Positions 1 to 6,477 are shown, numbered from the stretch's first letter. The stretch: DNA of 23,868 nucleotides from JACKJP01 sp050186955 (GCA_050186955.1 JBFWXZ010000026.1:1-23868); one strand, 5' to 3'. Notes: generated by a model from the letters alone, not told the origin. Translations and numbers: made by a program.

Positions 1-1
1 C

Positions 2-898
2 CTCGGGCTGCTGCAGCCGACGCTGGCGGCGCTCGATTCTGTGCAGTTCTCGCTCGGCGAGACGAGCTATTCGCTGCTCTCCCTCGTCAAGGCGCTGCTC
101 TTCGTCACCGTGCTGCTGTGGCTGGCGACCCGCGCCGGCAAGCTGACGGAGCTCGGGCTCAAGCGCTCATCCGACCTGACGCCGTCGGCGACGGTGCTGA
201 TCTCCAAGATCGTCCGCATCGTGCTGATCATCGTCGCGGTCTTCGTCGCGATGTCGCTGGCCGGCATCGACCTGACGGGCATCGCCGTGCTGTCGGGCGC
301 CATCGGCGTCGGCATCGGCTTCGGCCTGCAGAAGGTCGTCTCCAACCTCGTCAGCGGCTTCATCCTGCTGCTCGACAAGTCGATCAAGCCCGGCGACGTG
401 ATCGAGATCGGCGACACCTTCGGCTGGATCGGCTCGCTCGGCGCGCGCTATGTCTCCGTCGTCACCCGCGACGGCAAGGAGTATCTCATCCCCAACGAGG
501 ATTTGATCACCCAGCAGGTGATCAACTGGTCCTTCTCCAATGCGCAAGTCCGGATCGAGGTGCGTTTCGGCGTCTCCTACGAGGCCGACCCGCACAAGGT
601 GCGCGAGCTCTGCGTGGAGGCGGTGCGGGAGCTCAAGCGCGTGCTGCCCAAGCCCGATCCGGTCTGCCATGTCTACGAGTTCGGCGATTCCTCGGTGAAC
701 TACCTGCTGCGCTTCTGGATCGAGGATCCGGCGCTCGGCGTGTCCAATATCCGCGGCCAGGTGCTGCTGGCGCTGTGGGATGCCTTCAAGCGCGAGGGCA
801 TCGAAATTCCCTATCCCAAGCGCGACGTTCACATTACCCATCCCGTCGAGGTCACTTTGGCGGAGAAGCCGAAGCGCGCGAGGACGAGGAAGACATGA
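2..898 (+). CDS. MscS-family mechanosensitive channel (5' end cut off by the window)
   Basis: The reading frame is open to the left edge, so the start lies outside the window; the GTG at 41 is internal. Two hydrophobic segments are visible, around bases 68-130 and 190-290. They are followed by the pore-lining helix with the alternating Gly/Ala pattern typical of MscS (GAIGVGIGFGLQKVVSN) and the beta-domain signature beginning at FILLLDKSIKPGDVIEIG. The following IPNEDLITQQVINWS and the mixed alpha/beta C-terminal part are also MscS-like. Such channels sit in the inner membrane and open under tension to release solutes during osmotic downshock. The upstream part may carry extra membrane helices, as in larger MscK/YbdG types, but this cannot be seen. 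The stop codon overlaps the tag start (ATGA), suggesting translational coupling. Confidence 0.93.
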   Translation, partial: LGLLQPTLAALDSVQFSLGETSYSLLSLVKALLFVTVLLWLATRAGKLTELGLKRSSDLTPSATVLISKIVRIVLIIVAVFVAMSLAGIDLTGIAVLSGAIGVGIGFGLQKVVSNLVSGFILLLDKSIKPGDVIEIGDTFGWIGSLGARYVSVVTRDGKEYLIPNEDLITQQVINWSFSNAQVRIEVRFGVSYEADPHKVRELCVEAVRELKRVLPKPDPVCHVYEFGDSSVNYLLRFWIEDPALGVSNIRGQVLLALWDAFKREGIEIPYPKRDVHITHPVEVTLAEKPKRARTRKT

Positions 899-1527
899 GC
901 GAGGACGGGCTGAGAACGGGCGACGACGGGCTGAAGCGCTGCAAGTGGCATGGCGGGCTCGCCGACTACATCGCCTATCACGACGGCGAATGGGGGCGGC
1001 CGCAGGGCGACGATATCCGCCTGTTCGAGAAGATCTGCCTGGAGGGATTCCAGTCTGGCCTGTCGTGGCTGACCATCCTGCGCAAGCGGGAGAATTTCCG
1101 CGCCGGCTTCGCCGGCTTCGATTTCAACGAGGTGGCGCGCTTCGGGCAGAAGGACGTGGAGCGGCTGCTGGCGGATGCGGGGATCGTGCGCCATCGCGGC
1201 AAGATCGAATCGACCATTAACAACGCCCGGCAGGCGGTCGAGCTGAAGCGCGAGTTCGGGTCGCTCGCCGCCTACTTCTGGCGCCATGAGCCGGGGGGCG
1301 ACGAGCGGCCCGCCCGCTGCGACTGGGAATCGCTCAGGGGCCTCGGCAAGTCGCCGACCTCGATCGCCATCTCCAAGGATCTGAAGAAGCGCGGCTGGAG
1401 CTTCGTCGGGCCGACGACGGTCTACGCCTTCATGCAGGCGATGGGGCTGGTCAACGACCATGTCGAGGGCTGCGCGTTCCGGCAGGCGTGCCTTGACGAG
1501 CGCGCGGGCTTCACTCCGCCTTCGTGA
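895..1527 (+). CDS. tag: DNA-3-methyladenine glycosylase I
   Basis: The 210-residue protein matches Tag in length and motifs. The zinc ligands known from E. coli Tag have counterparts here: Cys16 (RCKWH), His29 (IAYHDGEWG), His189 and Cys193 (GLVNDHVEGC). The base-recognition segment LEGFQSGLSW (about 49-58) includes the conserved Glu50 and Trp58. The enzyme removes 3-methyladenine from alkylated DNA to start base-excision repair in the cytoplasm. The start is the ATG inside the ATGA overlap with the channel gene, so the two are probably cotranscribed; no functional link between them is obvious. Its last 17 bp overlap the convergent trmO gene. Confidence 0.96.
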   Translation: MSEDGLRTGDDGLKRCKWHGGLADYIAYHDGEWGRPQGDDIRLFEKICLEGFQSGLSWLTILRKRENFRAGFAGFDFNEVARFGQKDVERLLADAGIVRHRGKIESTINNARQAVELKREFGSLAAYFWRHEPGGDERPARCDWESLRGLGKSPTSIAISKDLKKRGWSFVGPTTVYAFMQAMGLVNDHVEGCAFRQACLDERAGFTPPS

Positions 1528-2008
1528 AGCCGGGCGGCAGGTCGGTCGATTCGAACCACGGCTTGATGTCGATCAGCGGCGTGCCGTCGATGCAGTCCAG
1601 GGTGCCGGTCTCGACACGGCCGGCCGCCATGTCGACGGCGCGGATTTCGGTGATGGCGATGCCGATGGAGTTCGGTCGCACCGGCGAGCGCAGGTTGAAG
1701 ACGCCGGTCGCGGTCTCCCGGTAGCGCGGCTTCTGGACGATGAGGTCGCGGCGCGCGCGGTCGAGCCAGTAGAGGACGATCACCGTGCGTCCGGGCTCCA
1801 GCCCGTCGAGGCCGGGACGATAGGGCCCGTCGAGCAGAAGGGACGTCTCGCCGCCGCGCTCGCGCGCCTCGCGCAGGTTGCGCGGGCAGTCGCCGCGCTC
1901 GCTCCACGGGGTGCGGACGCGGCCGATGAAGACGATTCCGGCGTCGGACGCGATTTTCGCCGGATCGGTCCCGAGCACTATCTCTCCGGGTCTTGCGTCG
2001 TCCTTCAT
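1511..2008 (-). CDS. trmO: tRNA (N6-threonylcarbamoyladenosine-37) N6-methyltransferase, TrmO/TsaA family
   Basis: The 165-residue product carries the TrmO (UPF0066, YaeB-like) signatures: FIGRVRTPW (about 27-35), a GVFNLRSPVRPNSIGIAI block (about 102-119) and DCIDGTPLIDIKPW (about 138-151). TrmO uses S-adenosylmethionine to methylate t6A37 in certain tRNAs. It is a beta-barrel methyltransferase, not a Rossmann-fold one. The protein is shorter than E. coli TrmO (about 235 residues) because it lacks the C-terminal extension, as in other alphaproteobacterial members. The start ATG at 2008 has only a weak AAGG-type ribosome site. It converges with tag, and its stop lies inside the tag coding end. 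Confidence 0.9.
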   Translation of the reverse strand: MKDDARPGEIVLGTDPAKIASDAGIVFIGRVRTPWSERGDCPRNLREARERGGETSLLLDGPYRPGLDGLEPGRTVIVLYWLDRARRDLIVQKPRYRETATGVFNLRSPVRPNSIGIAITEIRAVDMAAGRVETGTLDCIDGTPLIDIKPWFESTDLPPGFTKAE

Positions 2009-2067
2009 GGGCAGGGCCTTTCGTAAGTGGCGTCGCCGGCGCCGGCGCAGTCCGATTCATAACAGCC

Positions 2068-2084
2068 TCCGGCGTTTCGCCGGA
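2068..2084. repeat. Remnant hairpin of the dispersed palindromic repeat family
   Basis: TCCGGCG-TTT-CGCCGGA forms a 7-bp stem with a 3-base loop and continues as ATGACCG. This matches the CGCCGGAATGACGG end of the larger repeats near 4958 and 11541. It lies between trmO and the regulator gene and may be a degraded half-copy. Confidence 0.5.
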
Positions 2085-2138
2085 ATGACCGATGGACGCA
2101 GGGCTTATCGGCTTGCGCCCCGCGCGGGATCGCCGGTC

Positions 2139-2167
2139 TTGCCAAGGCCGCTTACTGCATCTATACA
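2139..2167 (+). promoter_or_regulatory. Putative sigma-70-type promoter of the regulator-metF unit
   Basis: TTGCCA at 2139-2144 is followed after exactly 17 bp by TATACA at 2162-2167, giving a plausible -35/-10 pair. The -10 overlaps the left edge of the palindrome at 2165-2184, so a repressor bound there would block RNA polymerase. This is a consensus match only; no transcript start is known. Confidence 0.5.
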
Positions 2168-2184
2168 TAAACATATCTTTATGT
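2165..2184. promoter_or_regulatory. 20-bp palindromic operator candidate
   Basis: ACATAAACATATCTTTATGT is a palindrome with 9 of 10 pairs matched; the only mismatch is C at 2172 opposite C at 2177. It is AT-rich in otherwise GC-rich DNA, lies 20 bp before the likely start codon, and overlaps the putative -10. Short AT-rich palindromes of this size are typical ArsR-family operators, so the adjacent regulator probably binds here to control itself and metF. The ATG at 2181 falls inside the palindrome and is therefore less likely to be the start. Confidence 0.7.
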
Positions 2185-2204
2185 TTGATGCGGGATCGAC
2201 AGGC

Positions 2205-3182
2205 ATGGTCAAGGCGGGGGTGGACAAGGCGCTGGCGGCGCTGCGCGCAGCGGGGGAGCCGACGCGGCTGCGCATCCTGGCGCTGCTGCGCGAGGGCGAG
2301 CGCAGCGTCAAGGATCTCACCGACATCCTCGGCCAGAGCCAGCCGCGCATCAGCCGACACCTGAAGCTGCTCAGCGAGGCCGGGCTGGTAGAACGCCATC
2401 CCGAGGGCACATGGGCCTTCTTCCGCCTCGCCGACAGCGGCGCCGGCTCGGGGCTCAACCAGCACCTGCTGGAGGCGCTCGACTTCGACGACCCGGTGCT
2501 GGCGCGAGACCGCGAGCGCCTCGACGCGGTGCGCGCCTCGCACGCGGCGCTCGCCGCCGACTATTTCAGCCGCCACGCCGCCGGCTGGGACGAGATGCGC
2601 GCCATGCAGGCGCCGGAAGGCGCGGTGGAGGCGGCGATCGCCGAGATTGTGCCGCAGCGCATCGGCCGGCTGGTCGATCTCGGCACCGGAACCGGCCGGG
2701 TGCTCGAGCTGCTCGCCCCGCGCGCCGCCCACCTCACCGGCATCGACATCAATCACGACATGCTGCACTACGCCCGCTCGCGGCTGGAGCGGGAAGGGCT
2801 GCGCCACGCGCAACTGCGCCAGGGCGACGTCTACAACCCGCCCGTGGAGGCGGGAACGGCGGATGTCGTCGTGCTCCACCAGGTGCTGCATTTCCTCGAC
2901 GATCCGGCGCGCGCCATCCACGAGGCGGCGCGGCTGCTGAAGAAGGGCGGGCTCGCGGTGATCGTCGATCTCAAGGCGCATGAGCGCGAGGCGTTGCGCG
3001 AGGCGCATGCCCATCGCCGCCTCGGCTTCACCAACGAACAGATCGGCGGCTGGATGCGCGAGGCGGGGATCGAGGCCGGGGAGCCGCGGGAGATCGCGGG
3101 TCCGGACGCCGATTCCCTCACCGTGACGATCTGGACCGGCAAGGCCCTTAATGCGGCGCGGCGCGCCGGCGCGGCGGCGTGA
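2205..3182 (+). CDS. ArsR-family regulator fused to a SAM-dependent methyltransferase domain (SahR-like)
   Basis: The 325-residue protein has an ArsR winged helix (about residues 8-78; recognition region QSQPRISRHLKLLSEAGLV). A class I methyltransferase domain follows, with SAM motif I LVDLGTGTG (156-164), the acidic motif II in TGIDIN (178-183) and LHQVLHFLDDP (224-234). It has no cysteine at all, which argues against thiol-based metal sensing. A GTGA overlap with metF shows coupling. Known ArsR-type SahR regulators control the methionine/SAM cycle in Proteobacteria and respond to S-adenosylhomocysteine. The fused domain could serve as the ligand pocket rather than as an enzyme; this role is inference from context. 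ATG 2205 is chosen because the in-frame ATG at 2181 lies within the operator; that choice would add eight residues. Confidence 0.88.
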   Translation: MVKAGVDKALAALRAAGEPTRLRILALLREGERSVKDLTDILGQSQPRISRHLKLLSEAGLVERHPEGTWAFFRLADSGAGSGLNQHLLEALDFDDPVLARDRERLDAVRASHAALAADYFSRHAAGWDEMRAMQAPEGAVEAAIAEIVPQRIGRLVDLGTGTGRVLELLAPRAAHLTGIDINHDMLHYARSRLEREGLRHAQLRQGDVYNPPVEAGTADVVVLHQVLHFLDDPARAIHEAARLLKKGGLAVIVDLKAHEREALREAHAHRRLGFTNEQIGGWMREAGIEAGEPREIAGPDADSLTVTIWTGKALNAARRAGAAA

Positions 3183-4057
3183 GGGCTCTCGGCATGCCGG
3201 ACATCAGGCTCTCGCTCGAATTCTTCCCGCCGAAGTCGGTCCACGGCGCGGTCAATCTCGACAACGCGGTCAGCCGGCTGAAGGCGCTGGCCCCGGACTT
3301 CGTCTCCGTCACCTATGGCGCCGGCGGCTCGACGCGCAGCCGCACCATCGAGACGCTGGAGCGGCTCAAGGTCCATCACGGCTTCGACGTCGCCGGCCAC
3401 CTGACCTGCGTCGGCGCGACGCGCGCGGAGGTCGACGAGGTGGCGCTCGGCTACCGCCGGCTCGGCGTCAAACGGATCGTCGCGCTCAGGGGCGACAGCC
3501 CCGAAGGCATGGGCGTGCGCTTCGTCCAGCACGAGGGCGGCTACCGCAACGGCGCCGATCTCGTCGCCGGGCTCGCGAGGATCGGCGATTTCGAGATCTC
3601 GGTATCCGCCTATCCGGAGAAGCATCCCGAATCGCCCGACTACGACACCGACCTCGACATGCTGGCGGCAAAGGCGGATGCCGGCGCGGTGCGCGCCATG
3701 ACCCAGTTCTTCTTCGACAACCGGCATTTCGAGGGCCTGCGCGAGCGGGTCGCCAGACGCGGCATCCGCATCGAGCTGGTACCGGGGATCCTGCCCATCG
3801 TCTCCTTCGCCGGGACGCGGCGGATGGCCGCGCAATGCGGCACCGACATCCCGCTTTCGCTGCTGGAGCGCTTCGAGGCGGTGGCGGGCGACGAATACGC
3901 GGCGCGCGAGGTGGCTGCCGATTTCGCGGCGTCGCAGCTTCGCGGGCTGATCGACAGCGGCGTCGAGGCCTTCCATCTCTACACGCTCAACGCCGATCTC
4001 GTGCTGGAGGTCGCGAAGCGGGCCGAGGTCGGCGGATTTTCCCACCGCGCCGCATGA
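3179..4057 (+). CDS. metF: 5,10-methylenetetrahydrofolate reductase
   Basis: The protein (292 residues from GTG 3179, or 287 from ATG 3194) shows the MetF TIM-barrel motifs in order: SLEFFPPKS with the catalytic glutamate at position 14, VSVTYGAGGSTR, HLTCVGATR, ALRGDSP, SAYPEKHPES, AMTQFFFDN and ELVPGILPI. It is a FAD enzyme that reduces methylene-THF to methyl-THF, supplying the methyl group for methionine synthesis. The GTG start overlaps the stop of the ArsR-methyltransferase gene, so both are translated from one message and probably share the upstream operator. No methionine synthase gene follows in this window; the next gene is an unrelated hydrolase 73 bp downstream. Confidence 0.96.
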   Translation: MRALGMPDIRLSLEFFPPKSVHGAVNLDNAVSRLKALAPDFVSVTYGAGGSTRSRTIETLERLKVHHGFDVAGHLTCVGATRAEVDEVALGYRRLGVKRIVALRGDSPEGMGVRFVQHEGGYRNGADLVAGLARIGDFEISVSAYPEKHPESPDYDTDLDMLAAKADAGAVRAMTQFFFDNRHFEGLRERVARRGIRIELVPGILPIVSFAGTRRMAAQCGTDIPLSLLERFEAVAGDEYAAREVAADFAASQLRGLIDSGVEAFHLYTLNADLVLEVAKRAEVGGFSHRAA

Positions 4058-4130
4058 CCGACGGCTGGCCAAGGCGGTCGCGGCTCTGCATAGTCGCGCC
4101 GCGACGACGACAGCCCGGGAGCGAACGCCG

Positions 4131-4727
4131 ATGTCCACGCCGAAAACCCTCCTCGAACTCGCGGGCGCTGACCTGACGCCCTCCGCCCTCGACAAGGCGG
4201 CGCTGGTTCTGATCGATATCCAGAACGAATATCTCGAGGGCCCGATCGCGGTCAGCCGTGCCGGGCCGGCCATCGACAAGGCGGCGGCGCTGCTCGCGGC
4301 GGCGCGAAAGGCCGGGACGCCGGTCATCCACGTCGCCCACAAGGGGCGCGCCGGCAGCCTGTTCGACCGCGACGCGGCGCGCGGGCAGATCGTCGACGCG
4401 CTGACGCCGGCGGACGGCGAGGATGTCGTCGAGAAGGGGCTGCCCAACTCCTTCGCCGGCACCGGCCTCGACGCGCTCGTGCGGGCGAGCGGGCGCAAGG
4501 AGCTCATCCTCGCCGGCTTCATGACGCATATGTGCGTGAGCTCGACGGCGCGCGCCGCGCTCGACCTCGGCTACCGCGTCACCGTCGACGCCGACGCCAG
4601 CGGCACCCGCGACCTGCCGGACGGGGAGGGCGGAACCGTCAAGGCGGCGGACCTCCACCGCACCGCGCTCGCCGAACTCGCCGACCGTTTCGCGATCATC
4701 GCGCGCGGGCACGACTGGGGCGCGTGA
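4131..4727 (+). CDS. Isochorismatase-family cysteine hydrolase
   Basis: The 198-residue product has the catalytic triad of this family: Asp29 in LVLIDIQNEY, Lys102 in VVEKGLPNSF and Cys135 in GFMTHMCVSST. The cis-peptide region just before the cysteine is also present. Family members hydrolyse amides or related bonds (nicotinamide, ureidoacrylate, N-carbamoyl compounds, isochorismate). The substrate cannot be told from sequence. The protein is cytoplasmic, with no signal peptide. It starts 73 bp after metF on the same strand, so cotranscription is possible but not shown. The repeat cluster begins 28 bp after its stop. Confidence 0.9.
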   Translation: MSTPKTLLELAGADLTPSALDKAALVLIDIQNEYLEGPIAVSRAGPAIDKAAALLAAARKAGTPVIHVAHKGRAGSLFDRDAARGQIVDALTPADGEDVVEKGLPNSFAGTGLDALVRASGRKELILAGFMTHMCVSSTARAALDLGYRVTVDADASGTRDLPDGEGGTVKAADLHRTALAELADRFAIIARGHDWGA

Positions 4728-4754
4728 GGCGGGGAGGAGTGCCGAGAACGCCGT

Positions 4755-4932
4755 CCACCCTTCGAGACGCGCTTTCAGCGCTCCTCAGGGTGAGGACCGT
4801 TGAGGAAATCGCTCCGGGGGAGCGATTTCAGGTCCGAACGCGCGAGGCCCGAAGCCGAGCGCCGGAAGGGAGCTGACCACAAACCCTCACCTCATCCTGA
4901 GGAGGGCCGGCACGACCTGTCTCGAAGGATGG
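4755..4932. repeat. Inverted pair of CCAYCCTTCGAGAC...CTCCTCAGGRTGAGG repeats
   Basis: On the plus strand, 4755-4795 begins CCACCCTTCGAGAC and ends CTCCTCAGGGTGAGG, separated by 12 bases. The complement of 4885-4932 begins CCATCCTTCGAGAC and has CTCCTCAGGATGAGG after a 14-base spacer. The two copies therefore face each other. Repeats with these ends are common in intergenic DNA of Hyphomicrobiales. The segment downstream of the isochorismatase gene is made of such elements and codes for nothing recognisable. Confidence 0.75.
4805..4866 (+). repeat. 62-base hairpin-plus-tail repeat, copy A
   Basis: A perfect 11-bp stem (GAAATCGCTCC, loop GGG, then GGAGCGATTTC; 4805-4829) is followed by a 37-base tail (4830-4866). 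Copy B at 5273-5334 has the same layout with no gaps. The tails agree at 28 of 37 positions, and two stem base pairs are changed on both sides so that pairing is kept. The element sits inside the inverted repeat pair at 4755-4932. Confidence 0.7.
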
Positions 4933-5060
4933 GCCACAGCCTGTCGCACCATCGTTTCTGGATTCCGGCCTCCGCCGGAATGACGGGTAGTAGCAAGGCA
5001 ACAGCCCCAACCGTCATTCCGGCGGAGGCCGGAATCCAGAAGGGCGATCGCTACGAACCC
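4921..5060 (+). repeat. Dispersed repeat of about 120-140 bp with internal perfect inverted repeat, copy 1
   Basis: The core is a perfect inverted repeat with 30-base arms, 4957-4986 (TCTGGATTCCGG...ATGACGG) and 5011-5040, around a 24-base centre. Copy 2 lies in the opposite orientation at 11521-11660. The centre agrees at 18 of 24 positions, and the 37-base left flank, starting CTCGAAGGATGGGCCACAG, is also shared (18 of the first 19 bases). Similarity fades after about 5060. The first 12 bases overlap the end of the neighbouring repeat pair. Confidence 0.75.
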
Positions 5061-5100
5061 GGATAGTCATCGCTTCCCGTTCCCCGCCCCATACTCTGCG

Positions 5101-5212
5101 TCATCACCGGGCTCGACCCGGTGATCCATTCCGCCGTCATGTCGGCAGACGCGGCGGGAGCGATGCTTCGCGATGCTGCCGGCATGGATTGCCGGATCAA
5201 GTCCGGCAATGA
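5101..5212. repeat. Pair of inverted 28-base REP-like hairpins
   Basis: At 5101-5128 the stem ATCACCGGG-CTCGA-CCCGGTGAT forms a 9-bp hairpin. At 5185-5212, on the opposite strand, the hairpin ATTGCCGGA-TCAAG-TCCGGCAAT is a second copy. In the same orientation, 21 of 28 bases agree; six of the seven differences are three compensated stem pairs and one is in the loop. The 56 bases between show no clear feature. The layout resembles paired REP elements. Confidence 0.7.
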
Positions 5213-5239
5213 CGATTGGGGCTGGTGCCGTGTCACTAC

Positions 5240-5344
5240 CCGTCATTCCGGCGCAGGGTGAGACCCGTCACGGAAAACGCGCCGGTGGCGCGTTTTCAGG
5301 GGCGAACGCCGGAGGCTTCAAGCCGACGGCCGGATGGAATCCAG
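5240..5344 (+). repeat. Composite repeat: CCGTCATTCCGG...GGAATCCAG element interrupted by hairpin-tail copy B
   Basis: The ends, CCGTCATTCCGGCGCAGG (5240-5257) and CCGGATGGAATCCAG (5330-5344), match one arm of the dispersed repeat family. Between them lies copy B of the 62-base hairpin-tail element (5273-5334), with stem GAAAACGCGCC, loop GGT and GGCGCGTTTTC at 5273-5297. The arrangement looks like one repeat inserted into another. The remaining bases up to 5471 show no recognisable feature. Confidence 0.6.
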
Positions 5345-5471
5345 ATAGGGCGTCGCGGCAAACCCCGGCGCCGAATCCAGCGCTTCGCCCGTCCGGCAAA
5401 AGAAAGGCCGCATTGCGCGGCCGATAAGGAAATCAGGAATTATGGACCGCCCGTGCCGGCGGATAGCCTCG

Positions 5472-5555
5472 TCACATCATGCCGAACACGATGGCCGCGA
5501 CGAACATGAAAGCTACGCCTACGATCATGCCACTCAACGTCTTGGACTTTGCCAT
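5472..5555 (-). CDS. 27-residue single-span membrane peptide
   Basis: A short frame starts at ATG 5555 and ends at TGA (5472-5474), giving 27 residues: a charged start (MAKSKTL) then about 20 mostly hydrophobic residues (SGMIVGVAFMFVAAIV and a Met-Met end). A perfect AGGAGG (complement of 5563-5568) stands 7 bases before the ATG, which is among the best ribosome sites in the window and decides the call. The peptide is probably a single inner-membrane helix. The frame runs further upstream to 5801, but that part looks non-coding. No family was recognised and the function is unknown. It lies alone between repeats and a secreted-protein gene. Confidence 0.65.
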   Translation of the reverse strand: MAKSKTLSGMIVGVAFMFVAAIVFGMM

Positions 5556-5581
5556 GGCATCGCCTCCTATCTCAGCGTGAC

Positions 5582-5657
5582 TAGACGAAAGTCTAATCGG
5601 CGCGAAGGCCATCCCAAAGCGGAAATTGTTGTGCGGCGCGGGGGAGAGCCTTCGCGC
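5582..5657 (-). promoter_or_regulatory. Foldable leader of the small membrane peptide gene
   Basis: Upstream of the peptide's ribosome site are two inverted repeats: TAGAC-GAAA-GTCTA (5582-5595) and the perfect 10-base arms GCGCGAAGGC (5600-5609) and GCCTTCGCGC (5648-5657) enclosing 38 bases. In the message they would form two adjacent stem-loops ending 13 bases before AGGAGG. A regulatory role is inference; no convincing promoter was found further upstream. Confidence 0.4.
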
Positions 5658-6000
5658 TAGCGTGGTATACCGCGCTTGCTCCTGAAAGCATTCGTTTCGC
5701 CTTCGTGCTGCGCTGCAAAATACAATTGTAGGCAACGGTGCACGGAGTGCTCTTGGCGGGTGGCGCGTGCCGGATTTGCGCCACATTCCCTGCCGCTCCA
5801 CCCCGCTCTCAACGCCTCGTCAATCAAGGTCACCGCGCTGTTAACCCGGTTGGCCCTAATCGGGACATCGCGGAAGGGCGGCCCCTAACAATTCAAAAAC
5901 CACGAACTGGCATGATGGTTTCCATTGTCGTGCCGGCAGGGCGCCTGCGTATTCCCCTGTTGCGGGAGGTGGTGCCCGGCGCGACGCGTAAAGTAACGAG
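5658..6000. other. Non-coding stretch without recognisable gene
   Basis: No frame here has believable codon usage or a ribosome site. The only notable signal is the perfect 10-bp palindrome TACAATTGTA at 5721-5730, a possible protein-binding site. The stretch should contain the promoter of the rightward gene at 6001 and perhaps that of the leftward peptide gene, but no clear -35/-10 pair stands out. Confidence 0.4.
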
Positions 6001-6465
6001 TTGCGTATCGTGCGTATAACCAGCGTCCTTGTCGTCGGCGTGTTGCTGACCTCCCTGTCTCCGGCGGACGCCGGAGACCGTTCCGACGAAACGGATGCTT
6101 GGGACCTGCGGGGCGCCGTCGCCGACGACGCCCCGCAACTTCCCGAACTCTCGCCCCCGATGTCGGCGCCGAAGCCGGTCCGCGAGCCGGCGCTGCCGCA
6201 CGGGGATTTCGGCACCATCCTGGTCTATAATTTCGAGCCGCCTGCCGAGCACGCGCCCAAGGCGAAGCGGGTGGCGCCCCGGCAGACCAAGCTCGACAAG
6301 CTGCCGGACTTCGTCGCCGGCATGCCGCTGGTCGAGAAGGCGGTCGCGCTCTCCGACACGGTCTCCTTCAAGCTGTCGCGCCACCACATCGAATCGCGGA
6401 TCCGGGTTCCGGTGGCGCTGGCGGCGCCGAAATATTCGCGCATCATCTTTCCGCGCGAGCACTGA
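6001..6465 (+). CDS. Secreted protein of unknown function
   Basis: The 154-residue frame from TTG 6001 begins with a Sec signal peptide (MRIVRITSVLVVGVLLTSLS, likely cleaved after PADA at about residue 24). The mature part is rich in Pro, Ala and charged residues, with no recognised domain and no cysteine. GTG 6010 is an alternative start that also leaves a signal peptide; neither has a good ribosome site. Codon usage (GC-rich third positions) supports it as a real gene from about 6060 on. It is probably periplasmic. It converges on the lipoprotein gene at 6478 with a 12-bp gap, so its message must end inside or just past that gene. Confidence 0.7.
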   Translation: MRIVRITSVLVVGVLLTSLSPADAGDRSDETDAWDLRGAVADDAPQLPELSPPMSAPKPVREPALPHGDFGTILVYNFEPPAEHAPKAKRVAPRQTKLDKLPDFVAGMPLVEKAVALSDTVSFKLSRHHIESRIRVPVALAAPKYSRIIFPREH

Positions 6466-6477
6466 TCCGGGACATTT

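Noticed and set aside
1511..1527. Equal 17-bp convergent overlaps at tag/trmO and at 14158-14174
   Set aside because: The two overlaps have the same length but unrelated sequence; this is most simply coincidence in a compact genome.
2181..2204. ATG at 2181 as start of the ArsR-methyltransferase gene
   Set aside because: It lies inside the palindromic operator and would leave a leader of only a few bases after the predicted -10. ATG 2205 is preferred, though not proven.
3100..3190. SAM riboswitch before metF
   Set aside because: metF overlaps the upstream gene by four bases, so there is no leader; control is better explained by the operator at 2165-2184.
4755..5344. CRISPR array or insertion sequence in the repeat cluster
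   Set aside because: The repeats belong to different families in mixed orientation with no regular spacing, and no transposase gene or cas gene is present.
4800..5509. Several frames of 60-97 codons in the repeat cluster
   Set aside because: They read through inverted repeats on both strands, have no ribosome sites and encode repeat translation only.
5738..6019. 93-codon plus-strand frame before the secreted-protein gene
   Set aside because: No ribosome site, mixed codon usage unlike the neighbours, and overlap with the more convincing gene start at 6001.
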